This document shows, piece by piece, positions 16,287 to 24,778 of a stretch of 64,000 nucleotides of DNA; position 1 is the first letter of the stretch; every line of letters starts with the position of its first letter. The notes under the pieces are model-generated. The model searched no databases, was not told where the DNA came from, and saw only the letters and a list, made by a program, of their open reading frames with translations. A program made the translations under genes and the position numbers. The DNA comes from Paenibacillus sp. 1011MAR3C5 (GTDB taxonomy: Bacteria > Bacillota > Bacilli > Paenibacillales > Paenibacillaceae), in assembly GCF_003591485.1 (NCBI RefSeq), contig NZ_QZCF01000006.1, positions 310,001-374,000 on the forward strand, in the 5' to 3' direction.

Positions 16287-16309
16287 GGCCCGCCGTTCAA
16301 CGGCGGGCC
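16287..16309 (-). terminator. Terminator of the SRPBCC gene
   Basis: GGCCCGCCGTT (16287-16297) and AACGGCGGGCC (16299-16309) form a near-perfect palindrome. On the minus strand the stem is followed by GATCTTTTTGTT; on the plus strand there is no T-tract, although the hairpin may still protect the peptide operon's 3' end. Confidence 0.8.
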
Positions 16310-16322
16310 AGACTCATAGACA

Positions 16323-16805
16323 TCAGCTCTTCTGAAGCAACTCTACAAGCTGCGCATATTCGTTATACCGTGTCTCCCATACGCTCTTGCGCGATTCAAG
16401 CGTCTTGTCCTCCAGCAGAGCCTCAATGACATCCAGACATACATGCCAGCCCGCCAGATCCTTTGGCGTATGGTCTGTTAAGACACGAATCTTCTCGATT
16501 AGAACCAGCCGGCACCCGCCCGCTTCCGAGTACAGTTCGAACCGGACTTGATCCTCGCCCCACGTGTATTCAAGTACGGATTGCTCTTTCAACGCCAGAA
16601 TCGCCATCTCCTCGAACGTGCCATCCTGCATATCAAATTTAATAACTCCGCCTTCCCGAAGGTCGTCCACATACAGCTCGGAAAACCACTTCTTCAGCTG
16701 CCCGTTTTCGGTAAGCGCCGTCCATACCTTCGCCACAGGGTGGTTCAACTGGCGCTCGAATCGAGCTCTATATCCCTCTTGGACTTGCCGTAATACCGCT
16801 AACAT
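16323..16805 (-). CDS. SRPBCC/AHSA1-domain protein
   Basis: A 160-residue protein with GGAGGACATAG before the ATG. The pattern ARFERQLNHPVAKVWTALTE ... LKKWF ... GGVIKFDM ... EYTWGED ... DLAGWHVCLDVIEALL is that of Activator-of-Hsp90-ATPase-like START-fold proteins, which bind hydrophobic ligands or act as stress-related chaperone-like proteins. It is transcribed alone, towards the peptide operon, from which a strong hairpin separates it. Function beyond the fold is unknown. Confidence 0.85.
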   Translation of the reverse strand: MLAVLRQVQEGYRARFERQLNHPVAKVWTALTENGQLKKWFSELYVDDLREGGVIKFDMQDGTFEEMAILALKEQSVLEYTWGEDQVRFELYSEAGGCRLVLIEKIRVLTDHTPKDLAGWHVCLDVIEALLEDKTLESRKSVWETRYNEYAQLVELLQKS

Positions 16806-16852
16806 CTATGTCCTCCTCTCTGCTTTTCCTGCTCCTTTACCTTACCATAATA

Positions 16853-16996
16853 TCAACCTTGCCTGCCTTTCTCTGTGAGGATGAGGAGAGAATATTCCTT
16901 GTCCGCTTCCACCGCCTGGAACCCGCACAGCTGTATATGCTTAATAATCAGCTCGTGTATACGCTCATCATCTTCGGCGCTTAGAATGGCAGCCAT
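16853..16996 (-). CDS. Small acidic protein, 47 residues, unknown
   Basis: The frame from the ATG at 16996 encodes MAAILSAEDDERIHELIIKH followed by a region ending LLILTEKGRQG, an amphipathic helix plus short strands, with ordinary coding-like composition. A ribosome site AAAGGAGG lies 15 nt before the ATG, longer than usual. It occupies an otherwise empty 300-bp interval between the SRPBCC gene and catalase. No family is recognised. Confidence 0.4.
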   Translation of the reverse strand: MAAILSAEDDERIHELIIKHIQLCGFQAVEADKEYSLLILTEKGRQG

Positions 16997-17104
16997 CCCG
17001 ATTGGGTCACTCCTCCTTTACCCCTTTCATTGTAGTGACATGGAAGCCTGGCCCAAGTCATATGGTAATAAGGATATAATCCTATAGACATAGGAGGTAG
17101 AAGC

Positions 17105-18538
17105 ATGGTCGACCCGAACGATAACTCCCGGAAACCGTCAGATCTGACATCGCGGCCTACGGCAGGAGATGAACACCGTCAAGTTCATGTCTCCGCTCAA
17201 TGGGCAGGCGATAAGCCCGCCGAATTGCATTCGCAGACGATAGGCGATCGCGGTCCTGTACTCGAGCAAGACAACATCCTGCATGAGACGCTGGAGACCT
17301 TTGTACATGAGAAAATCATTGAAAGACCCGTACATGTAAAGGGATACGGCGCCTTCGGCTACTTCGAGACGGTTCACTCCATGACGCCGTATACCCAGCT
17401 TAGCTTCCTGCAAAGCCCCGGCCAGCAGGTTCCTGTCACTGTACGATTCTCCTTGGCTGTCAGCAACCGGGGCACGCCAGACACATCCCGCAATGTGCGC
17501 GGATTTGCCACCAAATTTTATACACATAAAGGAGTATTCGACCTGATCTGCAACCATATTCCCGTCTTTTCTGTGCGGGATGCCATTCGCTTTCCGGAGT
17601 CGATCAAGGCGTTCCTGCCATCGCCGGTGAACAACCTGCTCGATCCCGAGCGATTCTGGAGCTTTGTCGCCAGAGCGCCCGAGTCGACGCATTTTCTTCT
17701 TTATCTCTACTCTGATGCGGGCACGGTCAAGAGCCTGCGCCACATTCCGGGGCATGGCGTCAACACCTATGTCTGGAGGAACGCGCAGGGCGCCCGCGCT
17801 TATGTGAAGTATCACTGGATTCCAACGGCCGGCATTCAATACATAGACCGCCAAGAGGCGGCCAAGCTAAGCTCCGAGAACCCGGATTATGCAGGCCAGG
17901 ATCTGTACGATACCTTAGCAGCGGGCAAAACCGTAGAATACGGGCTGTACGTGCAGCTAATGAATCCGCAGGATGAAGCGATTCTTCCCTTTGATCCGCT
18001 GGATGACACGAAGGTATGGGACGAGGGACTATACCCCATGAGGCCAGTAGGGCGCCTGGTACTTAACCGCAACCCCCATAACTACATGGAGCAGGTGGAG
18101 AGGCTCGCTTTCTCGCCCTCCAATCTGCTGGAAGGGGCTGAATTATCGGATGACAAGATGCTGCAGGGACGGGCGAATATCTATTGGGATTCGCAGAGGC
18201 GAAGGCTGGGGCCAGACTTCCGCAAAATCCCTGTCAATCATCAGGAGGACTGGACGCCCGCTTCTCTTGTGACCAGCGGTGACGGCAGGCAGGTAGAAGG
18301 GCGTCTCCAGCGTTCCGATATCTCGAAGCCTGATGATTTCACGCAGGCCGGCCAGTTCTATCAAGCTCTCTCTCCTGTGCAGCAAGAGCATCTGGTCGAT
18401 AACCTGGCCGCCGATCTTGTCGGCATCACCAGAGAAACGCAGAGCGTTGTGCTGAACTATCTGTCCCAAGCATCGCCCGAGCTCGGCGATCGGGTGGCGC
18501 GGCAGATTCAACACTTGTCTACGAACGGCACTGGCTAG
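17105..18538 (+). CDS. Monofunctional heme catalase
   Basis: The protein has 477 residues with AGGAGGTAGAAGC upstream. The distal His77 lies in ERPVHVKGYGAFGYF, the distal Asn150 in FDLICNHIPVFSVRD, and the proximal heme-ligand Tyr360 in RANIYWDSQRRRLG, all in their usual order. It converts hydrogen peroxide to water and oxygen. Compared with typical clade-3 catalases (GNNTPVFF) the residue after the active Asn is His151, and IYWDSQ replaces the usual SYPDTQ; the active-site set itself is complete. No NADPH-site statement can be made. It is monocistronic with a hairpin downstream; no PerR box was recognised with confidence. Confidence 0.92.
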   Translation: MVDPNDNSRKPSDLTSRPTAGDEHRQVHVSAQWAGDKPAELHSQTIGDRGPVLEQDNILHETLETFVHEKIIERPVHVKGYGAFGYFETVHSMTPYTQLSFLQSPGQQVPVTVRFSLAVSNRGTPDTSRNVRGFATKFYTHKGVFDLICNHIPVFSVRDAIRFPESIKAFLPSPVNNLLDPERFWSFVARAPESTHFLLYLYSDAGTVKSLRHIPGHGVNTYVWRNAQGARAYVKYHWIPTAGIQYIDRQEAAKLSSENPDYAGQDLYDTLAAGKTVEYGLYVQLMNPQDEAILPFDPLDDTKVWDEGLYPMRPVGRLVLNRNPHNYMEQVERLAFSPSNLLEGAELSDDKMLQGRANIYWDSQRRRLGPDFRKIPVNHQEDWTPASLVTSGDGRQVEGRLQRSDISKPDDFTQAGQFYQALSPVQQEHLVDNLAADLVGITRETQSVVLNYLSQASPELGDRVARQIQHLSTNGTG

Positions 18539-18591
18539 AGAATACCGACTGTATAACCCGATTGGATCGGTCATTGCTGGCTGAACCGAAT

Positions 18592-18642
18592 AGAACTGCA
18601 CCTGCAGGGATGGTTTCGTGCCAGCCCGCAGGATGCAGTTCT
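18592..18642 (+). terminator. Hairpin downstream of catalase
   Basis: AGAACTGCACCTGC at 18592-18605 pairs with GCAGGATGCAGTTCT at 18628-18642, with one extra base in the 3' arm. The tail TGTCTGTT is T-rich but interrupted, so termination efficiency is uncertain. Confidence 0.5.
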
Positions 18643-18746
18643 TGTCTGTTACAAAGCAGCGTGAAAGGTTGCTGCTCTCCAATTTATGACGAACCTTTAT
18701 GGAGCGAATTCCCTAGTGCTTCACGAGCAGCAGGAGTTTTTTTGGA

Positions 18747-20885
18747 TCAGGCCAGATATTCCGCCATAATCTCTTCCACTGCAAACGGCGTAACGCCTTT
18801 ATCCATTGAGAATACCGCATCAGCCTCATTCACATTCCCGACCAGTTCTCCCCTTGCTATCGCATGGAGCGTGAACAAGTCATGCAGATTAGGCTTCCGC
18901 AATGTACACATCGCCTGGCCCATGATGACGATACCGTTTCGGTTCCCTTCCACATTGTTATGGTAGCCGGGATGTCTCGTTAGGGACAAATCCGTCCACA
19001 CCACTGTACGTGTCACCAGATCCAAAATAACAGGAATCGCAATCCTGGTATTAGCCGTCACATCGATTTTGTCCGCCACCGTAGAAGGCTCAAATATCTC
19101 GCCCGAACCAGGCTTTTTGCGCATCATCCAGCCTACGAAGCACTCTGGCAAGTCACAATAAGGCTGGTCTGTATAGGACTGAAGCGTAGCGATGACATAA
19201 CGGCCGCCCTGTTCGACGATCGAGGGGATATGCAAATCGATGAACTCGCACGCGCCGTGCGGTGCCGCTACAATATCGCCGCTGTGCACTGCACGCATGC
19301 TGGCGGATCTTAGATTCGTATACGAGATATGCTCCATATACCTCCAATTCGTGTCATACATGACAGCGGACAAATCGATATCCACACGACCGGTAGGCTT
19401 GCCGCTCACGTCCCCTTCCTTCCACCAGCTGAAGAAACGGATCGTATCTCCCTCCGGCATCGCCAGACGGCTTCCCCGGACAATGGTACGCAATGCCTTG
19501 CTTGCCGACCGCTGGGAGAACGGAACCAGACAATTCGCCAATCGCCGATCAATATAGGTCTTCCCCAGCGGCGGCAGCGACGAGAAGCGCTCGACGAGCA
19601 CTTGGTCACAGATTTGCACAATTCCCTCGCACAGCCCACGGTCTATGCCAGGTAGCTGATGCGGAATCGCAACCGCCTTGGCTGCATTTCCTTTTGGAAA
19701 GAAAGTCCGCAGCTCGATCCGCTCATGACGGTGTGTGAAGTGCGTTTTCACTTGCAGCAGAACGGGCGTAGCTGCTTGCTTCGCAATCTCGCCGAAAGCC
19801 GCTGCAACATATTCCCGATCGTCATCACTTATTCGCAGCAGATGATCCAGTCGTCTGGCAAACTCACCGGGACGCTGCATCAAAAGATCGATCGACGTCC
19901 ATACATCCCGATATTGCAGAGCCAGCTCGACGCTTCCGCGAAAGGTCGTAAAGGGTTTATTGTTGCGCAAAATATCGAAGGCTTCTTGGCAGCGCGAATA
20001 GCGCTCCTTATATTCCGAAGGATGTAAAATTTCACCAAGCCGAATCCAGCGTTGCTTGTACTTCAACATCTCCTCCGTTATGGGGTAGCATTGCTCCAGC
20101 AGCCCAAGCAGCAGCCGTCTCTCGGAACGCTTGAATTTGCGGAAGCGTGCAGTCTCTGCGAGACTGACATCGCCTCCCGACCAAGCAACAGCCAGACGAA
20201 GAACATCGGTTGCGCTCTTAACGTATCGCCCGATTAACGCTGTATCCGCTTTGTCATGCTTCAGCAGTGCGCCTGTAATGAAGCCCACATTCTCCTTAAA
20301 CGGGATGTGCTCAGGTAATAGTTCACTCAACTTATGCTGCTCCGCGATTTCAATTACCGCCTCAATATCCGCCTTGTCGGTCTCGGAGATTGATGTATTC
20401 GCCTGCATCAGCCTGGACATCATGACGTAGAATTCGGCTTCGCTTCCCAGATCAATCATTTTCAATTTCGTTATATCCAATAATGGAGTTCTCTTGGATG
20501 CCTCGTATTCGGGAACGTCCAAGGTGTAATCGTGATAGATTGCGTTCAAATACAGCTCTGCCTCATAAACCGCCATCACTTGGTTCGGAAAGTCAGGATA
20601 CATCGGTTTATACGTTACATGGGCGCCTGTCAACACCTTCAGTTCGGCCAGCAATTGAACATAAAGCTCCTCGAACTGCCGAACAGGCAAGATGCGTACA
20701 GCTTGCATTAATGCAGGCGAGAACGTATAGCCCAGCTGTTCAATATTGTTCAGCGCTGTCGCCAGGTAAGCAGGGGGCAGGCTGCAGCAATTCTCCCCCC
20801 GGTTCACAATCAACTTGTTTGCTCTTCGCAAATAAATGGTATGGATGTTCATAAGGACTACCAGGAAAGCTATATCCCTAATCAT
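18747..20885 (-). CDS. TerD-domain protein of the MXAN_6230/SCO0854 type, apparently without its RING
   Basis: A 712-residue protein. The N-terminus (LRRANKLIVNRG ... LPPAYLATALNNIEQLGYTFSPAL ... ELLAELKVLTGAHVTYKPMYPDFP) matches my recollection of the MXAN_6230/SCO0854 family, whose members usually carry a RING-like zinc finger just after; here no CxxC pairs follow. The C-terminal ~200 residues (GRVDIDLSAVMYD, ISYTNLRS, HSGDIVAAPHGACEFIDL) look like the TerD fold of tellurite/stress systems, which binds calcium through Asp clusters. The start is uncertain: neither 20885 nor the next Met at 20852 has a good ribosome site. It is monocistronic, with no other ter genes nearby. Confidence 0.65.
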   Translation of the reverse strand: MIRDIAFLVVLMNIHTIYLRRANKLIVNRGENCCSLPPAYLATALNNIEQLGYTFSPALMQAVRILPVRQFEELYVQLLAELKVLTGAHVTYKPMYPDFPNQVMAVYEAELYLNAIYHDYTLDVPEYEASKRTPLLDITKLKMIDLGSEAEFYVMMSRLMQANTSISETDKADIEAVIEIAEQHKLSELLPEHIPFKENVGFITGALLKHDKADTALIGRYVKSATDVLRLAVAWSGGDVSLAETARFRKFKRSERRLLLGLLEQCYPITEEMLKYKQRWIRLGEILHPSEYKERYSRCQEAFDILRNNKPFTTFRGSVELALQYRDVWTSIDLLMQRPGEFARRLDHLLRISDDDREYVAAAFGEIAKQAATPVLLQVKTHFTHRHERIELRTFFPKGNAAKAVAIPHQLPGIDRGLCEGIVQICDQVLVERFSSLPPLGKTYIDRRLANCLVPFSQRSASKALRTIVRGSRLAMPEGDTIRFFSWWKEGDVSGKPTGRVDIDLSAVMYDTNWRYMEHISYTNLRSASMRAVHSGDIVAAPHGACEFIDLHIPSIVEQGGRYVIATLQSYTDQPYCDLPECFVGWMMRKKPGSGEIFEPSTVADKIDVTANTRIAIPVILDLVTRTVVWTDLSLTRHPGYHNNVEGNRNGIVIMGQAMCTLRKPNLHDLFTLHAIARGELVGNVNEADAVFSMDKGVTPFAVEEIMAEYLA

Positions 20886-21273
20886 TGGAAGTTGGTTTAG
20901 AAGGAAGGAATATAATAGCCTGGTTGCCTCCTCTCATGAGTACTTCTTCAGGAAAGCTGCGCCCCTAGTTCACCTTTAATGGAATAATAGAAGGAAGGAT
21001 CCGCGGTAGCCTGAAGGCCAAAACCAGCAGCCGGGGCTGCTCGCCTTGATGTCTCCATCTTCACATAACCGCCACGCTCCGAACAGGGCGGAAGTATTAC
21101 AAAGCGTTAATTCCATCCTTCATAAACGAATTGCGCAGGCTTATTTAGTTCTCGCATTAAGGGTGGCATTAGAATAAATATGAAAATAATTACCATCCTG
21201 GATGATTTCACCTTATAATTAAAGCAAGCGGGCCCCCATTTGCTCATTCCTTATGATCAGAGAGGTGAAGACC
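20886..21273. other. Intergenic region without a gene (388 bp)
   Basis: This holds the divergent promoters of the TerD-domain gene and the small membrane-protein gene at 21274. A small hairpin AGCAGC/GCTGCT (21026-21031/21036-21041) and GC-rich segments around 20995-21110 suggest structured RNA or a regulatory region, but no known riboswitch pattern could be matched by eye. Confidence 0.4.
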
Positions 21274-21651
21274 ATGATTATTTTTATTACAGCTTTAGCC
21301 ATTATGTCTTTGATTTCAACAACCGTGATCATTGTGCTTATCGTTAAGCAGTTACGCTCCAACAGCCAACACAGCAAACAGAAGAAAATGATTCTTGAGG
21401 AAGGCACAACAGCCCAAGCCGTCATTCAGTCCATTCAGCAAACCAATGCACAGGTCGACAATCAGCCGGAGGTACTGCTCCATCTGGAAGTGACCAAGCC
21501 GGATGGTGAGGTTGTTCATACCGAAGTGAAGGCCGTTATTCCGATTATCTCGATTCCTTCGTTTCAGAAGGGCAGCGTTATTGAAGTCAAGTATATGATG
21601 ATCGGCCAGGAACGGCGCTATGAGGTTGTCGGAGCCTACCTGCCATCATAA
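21274..21651 (+). CDS. Small single-pass membrane protein with extracytoplasmic or cytoplasmic beta domain
   Basis: The protein has 125 residues from the ATG at 21274, 4 nt after AGAGGTGAAG. One long membrane helix (IIFITALAIMSLISTTVIIVLIV) is followed by a basic, Gln-rich linker and a ~75-residue beta-rich domain (AQAVIQSIQQTNAQVDNQPEVLLHLEV ... GSVIEVKYM). The pattern of a one-helix anchor plus small barrel is similar to DUF3592-like proteins, but I cannot confirm a family. It is followed by a strong terminator. Confidence 0.7.
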   Translation: MIIFITALAIMSLISTTVIIVLIVKQLRSNSQHSKQKKMILEEGTTAQAVIQSIQQTNAQVDNQPEVLLHLEVTKPDGEVVHTEVKAVIPIISIPSFQKGSVIEVKYMMIGQERRYEVVGAYLPS

Positions 21652-21656
21652 TGCGC

Positions 21657-21695
21657 AGACCCGCAGAGAGCACAGGAAGTGCTTACTGCGGGTCT
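21657..21695 (+). terminator. Terminator after the small membrane-protein gene
   Basis: AGACCCGCAG (21657-21666) pairs with CTGCGGGTCT (21686-21695), with a further inner AGCAC/GTGCT pairing, followed by TTATCTG. Confidence 0.75.
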
Positions 21696-21716
21696 TTATC
21701 TGAAAGAGCTGATTCG

Positions 21717-21848
21717 CTATTTGTTGTTATCCTCAAACAGGAACCCTATAATGCCATCCGGCAGCCAATAACGTCTGACGATGATTACTGCCGCAATTAC
21801 AATGACGGCTATAACTAAATTTTTCGCCAGCTTATTTTTATCCAACAC
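21717..21848 (-). CDS. Very small membrane protein, 43 residues
   Basis: The frame starts at GTG 21848 (or the adjacent TTG) directly behind GGAAGGGGGG. It encodes a basic N-terminus (LDKNKLAKN), a strong hydrophobic helix (LVIAVIVIAAVIIV), then RRYWLPDGIIGFLFEDNNK. The clear basic-hydrophobic-basic layout and good ribosome site argue that this is a real small protein. No family is recognised; it may be an orphan stress or membrane-modulating peptide. Confidence 0.55.
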   Translation of the reverse strand: MLDKNKLAKNLVIAVIVIAAVIIVRRYWLPDGIIGFLFEDNNK

Positions 21849-21914
21849 TAGCCCCCCTTCCGCTCTCGTCTGTTCCTCTCTTACTTGTCAAAGCTCTTGC
21901 TGGCGCAACGAGAC

Positions 21915-22016
21915 ATGGGAAACATACGCCAATTCATTGAGGATTCCATTGAAATCATTGAACATGCGAGGAAAAAAGGGCCTAACTCTGTCATCATTGA
22001 ATCCTTTCGTATATAG
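21915..22016 (+). pseudogene. Short coding-like remnant, 33 codons
   Basis: From the ATG at 21915 the frame reads as a plausible helical protein end (NIRQFIEDSIEIIEHARKKG, then VIIESFRI) and stops 14 bp before a strong plus-strand terminator. No ribosome site precedes the ATG and the frame is open only a little further upstream, so I take it as the 3' end of a lost gene rather than an active one. Confidence 0.3.
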
Positions 22017-22030
22017 TTGAACACAATACA

Positions 22031-22077
22031 AATAGCTTTCCCCTTCATAACCATGGAGAGGAAAGCTATTTTTTTGA
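22031..22077. terminator. Bidirectional terminator
   Basis: AATAGCTTTCC (22031-22041) pairs with GGAAAGCTATT (22060-22070) and is followed by seven T residues on the plus strand. On the minus strand it follows the L25 gene and ends in TTTGTATTG. Confidence 0.8.
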
Positions 22078-22084
22078 TTCAAGC

Positions 22085-22630
22085 TTAAGGCTTGGCGACG
22101 GATACGAGGAAGTCATTCTCCCCCGAGAGAACCGTTACTTCCGCGGCAAACTCGACATCTCGAATGTACAGAGACTCGCCAATGTCCATGCCGCTAATAT
22201 CAAGTTCAATGACATTCGGCAAGTGCTGAGGCAACGTTTCCACCTCGATAAATTCTTTATGGATTTGTACGACGCCTCCAGACTTGGTGCCCACTGCTGT
22301 GCCCGTAAATTTAACGGCAACCTTAGTGCGCACACTCTCATTCGACTGCACATGCTGGAAGTCGATATGGATAACATCCTGTGTGACCGGATGACGCTGA
22401 AGATCCTCTAATAATACCGGCAACTTCATGTCTCCCTCAAGCTGCAACTGAATAATGCCCGATCCGTCTTGCCTGAGCCATCTCTGAAATTCTATGGCTG
22501 AAATATGAACCATCTCATTCCTTTTGTTCCTGCCGAATACGATGCCGGGAATACGGCCCGAGTGACGCAGATTTCGAAGCGCCGATGTGTTCATATGAGT
22601 ACGTTTTTCCGCTAGTAAGCTTTTTGTCAT
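22085..22630 (-). CDS. ctc: Ribosomal protein L25 / general stress protein Ctc
   Basis: A 181-residue protein from the ATG at 22630, 10 nt after AGAGGAG; the longer frame from 22651 begins before that site. The N-terminal L25 domain (~1-95: LLAEKRT, SALRNLRHSGRIPGIVFG, LLEDLQRHPVTQDVIHIDFQHV) binds 5S rRNA, and the C-terminal TL5/Ctc domain (~96-181: VAVKFTGTAVGTKSGGVVQIHKEFIEVE, LPNVIELDISGMDIGESLYIRDV) is that of Bacillus Ctc. A 21-codon leader ORF with a very strong ribosome site ends exactly at its upstream alternative ATG. In Bacillus ctc is a sigma-B gene; no sigma-B promoter could be assigned here. Confidence 0.9.
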   Translation of the reverse strand: MTKSLLAEKRTHMNTSALRNLRHSGRIPGIVFGRNKRNEMVHISAIEFQRWLRQDGSGIIQLQLEGDMKLPVLLEDLQRHPVTQDVIHIDFQHVQSNESVRTKVAVKFTGTAVGTKSGGVVQIHKEFIEVETLPQHLPNVIELDISGMDIGESLYIRDVEFAAEVTVLSGENDFLVSVAKP

Positions 22631-22647
22631 AATAAATTCGCTCCTCT

Positions 22648-22713
22648 TCATGAATTTAGCGTAAATTGCCTAATCGCTGAACCCTCCCCTGTCGGGGATA
22701 CAAAGAGAAACAT
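22648..22713 (-). CDS. Possible 21-residue leader peptide upstream of L25/Ctc
   Basis: AGGGGAGGTGATGCT, an almost perfect Shine-Dalgarno, precedes an ATG at 22713 and a 21-codon frame. Its TGA (22648-22650) overlaps an ATG (22651-22649) in frame with L25, in the arrangement ATGA. The small frame also contains the CCCC/GGGG hairpin CCCCTGTCGGGG. It could be a leader that couples or tunes L25 translation; the evidence is positional only. Confidence 0.35.
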   Translation of the reverse strand: MFLFVSPTGEGSAIRQFTLNS

Positions 22714-22789
22714 AGCATCACCTCCCCTAACCCTGCCCGCATCCAATTGAGCTATACATTTAATGTAAAAACCCCTTAATACGCGCGAA

Positions 22790-22819
22790 GGCACTCCACT
22801 CAGGAAAGAGTGGAATGCC
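22790..22819 (-). terminator. Hairpin, possible terminator of mqo
   Basis: GGCACTCCACTC (22790-22801) pairs with GAGTGGAATGCC (22808-22819) with one mismatch. On the minus strand the sequence runs on to GGGGTTTTTAC about 20 nt later. Confidence 0.55.
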
Positions 22820-22939
22820 TATGGATTAAAGATACCTTATCATAGAAGCCGCGTTTTGTCTAAGGTCTGTCTGTTTTTCTGAGAAAGCTGCCGTACAACC
22901 TTCCCGTCCTTCGGACAGCCGCCCCATAGATTACATGAA

Positions 22940-24439
22940 TTAGACCGGTTGCAGTTCACGGCTTAAGCGAAGCGTCTGTGCCGTCGTCGCATGAACTTCC
23001 TCAAGCAGTGCAGGGTTCTTCAATAAAGATTCTCCGTAAGAAGGAATCATAGCTTTGATCTTCGGCTCCCATTCCTTGATATGCTGCGGGAAGCATCTGT
23101 TCAATACTTCAAGCATAACGGAGACCGCTGTCGATGCGCCCGGTGAAGCGCCTAGCAAAGCGGCGATTGAACCATCAGCTGCGCTGACAACTTCCGTACC
23201 GAATTGAAGCGTGCCTTTGCCGCCAGCTTCGGTATCTTTGATAACCTGTACGCGTTGACCCGCGACGACCAAATCCCAATCCTCGATTTTGGCGTCAGGA
23301 ATAAACTCGCGCAGCTCTTCCATACGTTTTTCCTTCGACAACAGCACTTGCTCGATTAAATATTTGGTCAGCGACATGTTTTTAGCGCCTGCTGCCAGCA
23401 TCGTGAAGAGATTATTCGGTTTGACCGAGGTAATGAGATCGAACATGGAACCTGTCTTCAGAAACTTCGGCGAGAAGCCGGCAAACGGACCGAAGAGCAG
23501 CGATTTCTTATTATCGATAAATCGGGTGTCCAGATGCGGCACCGACATCGGAGGAGCGCCGACTTTCGCTTTGCCGTATACTTTGGCATGATGCTGCGCG
23601 ACAACATCCGGGTTCTTGCATACCATGAATATACCGCTTACCGGGAAACCGCCCATACGCTTGCCTTCAGGGATGCCCGATTTTTGCAGCAGGTGAAGAC
23701 TGCCGCCGCCGCCGCCGATGAACACGAATTTGGCTGTATGATGTTCGACCGTACCCGTAGCTTCATTCCGCACTTTCAAATCCCAAGCGCCATCGCTGGT
23801 ACGTTTCATATTGTTTACACTGTGTTTGTACTTGATATCCACGTTCTGGCCCTTCAAGTAGTCAAACATCATGCGCGTTAAAGCACCAAAGTTCACGTCC
23901 GTACCCGTGTCGATTTTGGTAGCCGCAATCGCTTCGTTCGCATCACGATTCTGCATAATGAGCGGAATCCACTCCATCAGCTTCTTCGGATCTTCGGAAT
24001 ATTCCATTCCTTTGAACAATGGATTAGCAGACATCGCTTCATAGCGCTTCTTCAAGAACGACACATTCTTCTCACCTTGGACTAAACTCATATGCGGCAA
24101 GGACATAATAAAGTCCTGGGGGTTGCGCAGCAGATTGCTATTAACAAGATGAGACCAGAACTGCATGGAAACCTGAAATTGCTCATTGATCTGAATCGCT
24201 TTGCTAATGTCTACAGATCCGTCCTTCTTCTCGGACGTGTAGTTCAGCTCACACAGAGCCGCATGCCCGGTTCCAGCATTATTCCACTCATTCGAGCTTT
24301 CTTCGCCTGCGCTTGGCAGCTTCTCGAACACCGTGATTTTCCAGCCCGGGACCAGTTCCTTCAGCAATGCTCCCAATGTCGCACTCATGATTCCAGCACC
24401 GATTAAGATAACGTCTGATTTGGTTTGTTTGTCACCCAT
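22940..24439 (-). CDS. mqo: Malate:quinone oxidoreductase
   Basis: The protein has 499 residues, the usual length. The FAD-binding N-terminus VILIGAGIMSATLGALLKEL (GxGxxxA/G) is followed by family signatures NEWNNAGTGHAALCELNYT, FIGGGGGSLHLLQKSGIPEG, GFPVSGIF and the C-terminal LLGASPGASTAVSVMLEVL. It is a membrane-peripheral enzyme that oxidises malate to oxaloacetate and passes electrons to the quinone pool, an alternative to NAD-linked malate dehydrogenase. It is monocistronic. Confidence 0.95.
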   Translation of the reverse strand: MGDKQTKSDVILIGAGIMSATLGALLKELVPGWKITVFEKLPSAGEESSNEWNNAGTGHAALCELNYTSEKKDGSVDISKAIQINEQFQVSMQFWSHLVNSNLLRNPQDFIMSLPHMSLVQGEKNVSFLKKRYEAMSANPLFKGMEYSEDPKKLMEWIPLIMQNRDANEAIAATKIDTGTDVNFGALTRMMFDYLKGQNVDIKYKHSVNNMKRTSDGAWDLKVRNEATGTVEHHTAKFVFIGGGGGSLHLLQKSGIPEGKRMGGFPVSGIFMVCKNPDVVAQHHAKVYGKAKVGAPPMSVPHLDTRFIDNKKSLLFGPFAGFSPKFLKTGSMFDLITSVKPNNLFTMLAAGAKNMSLTKYLIEQVLLSKEKRMEELREFIPDAKIEDWDLVVAGQRVQVIKDTEAGGKGTLQFGTEVVSAADGSIAALLGASPGASTAVSVMLEVLNRCFPQHIKEWEPKIKAMIPSYGESLLKNPALLEEVHATTAQTLRLSRELQPV

Positions 24440-24778
24440 TTTTACCGCCCTTACACACTAATATTTAAAGAAAAGATGTAAGTCTTCCCGCTCTTGTACA
24501 TAGCAAAGCAGGGTGCGACTCAGTCACGCACCTTTTCTAAATGAACGATTCAGCCGAACAACGAAATATTGTGAATTTAATATATATACTATTATATGAT
24601 AGTTAGATGGTATTTGAAAGCCGTTAAATTTTAGTGCTGCGACCCTGTTGCTGTTAAGAAGGGAGAAAGCTTCCTCTGCCGCCTGATTGAACAAAAAACC
24701 AAAGCTTTGCCCTCATTATATGCTGGGGTTTTGGCTTTGGTCTTGGGTAATGACGTTATAGGCGCCGGACTTCGCGCG
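24440..24778. other. Intergenic region without a gene (339 bp)
   Basis: An AT-rich stretch (about 24560-24610) probably holds the mqo promoter. A minus-strand terminator for the next gene lies at 24698-24741. Nothing else was recognised. Confidence 0.5.
24698..24741 (-). terminator. Terminator of the MerR-controlled operon
   Basis: ACCAAAGC (24698-24705) pairs with GCTTTGGT (24734-24741); an inner CCC/GGG pairing extends it. On the minus strand it is followed by TTTTTTG. Confidence 0.75.

Noticed and set aside
20990..21115. GC-rich segment that looked like a riboswitch or T-box leader (ACCGCGG on the minus strand)
   Set aside because: The flanking T-box or other riboswitch core elements could not be found in order; only a short hairpin is supported.
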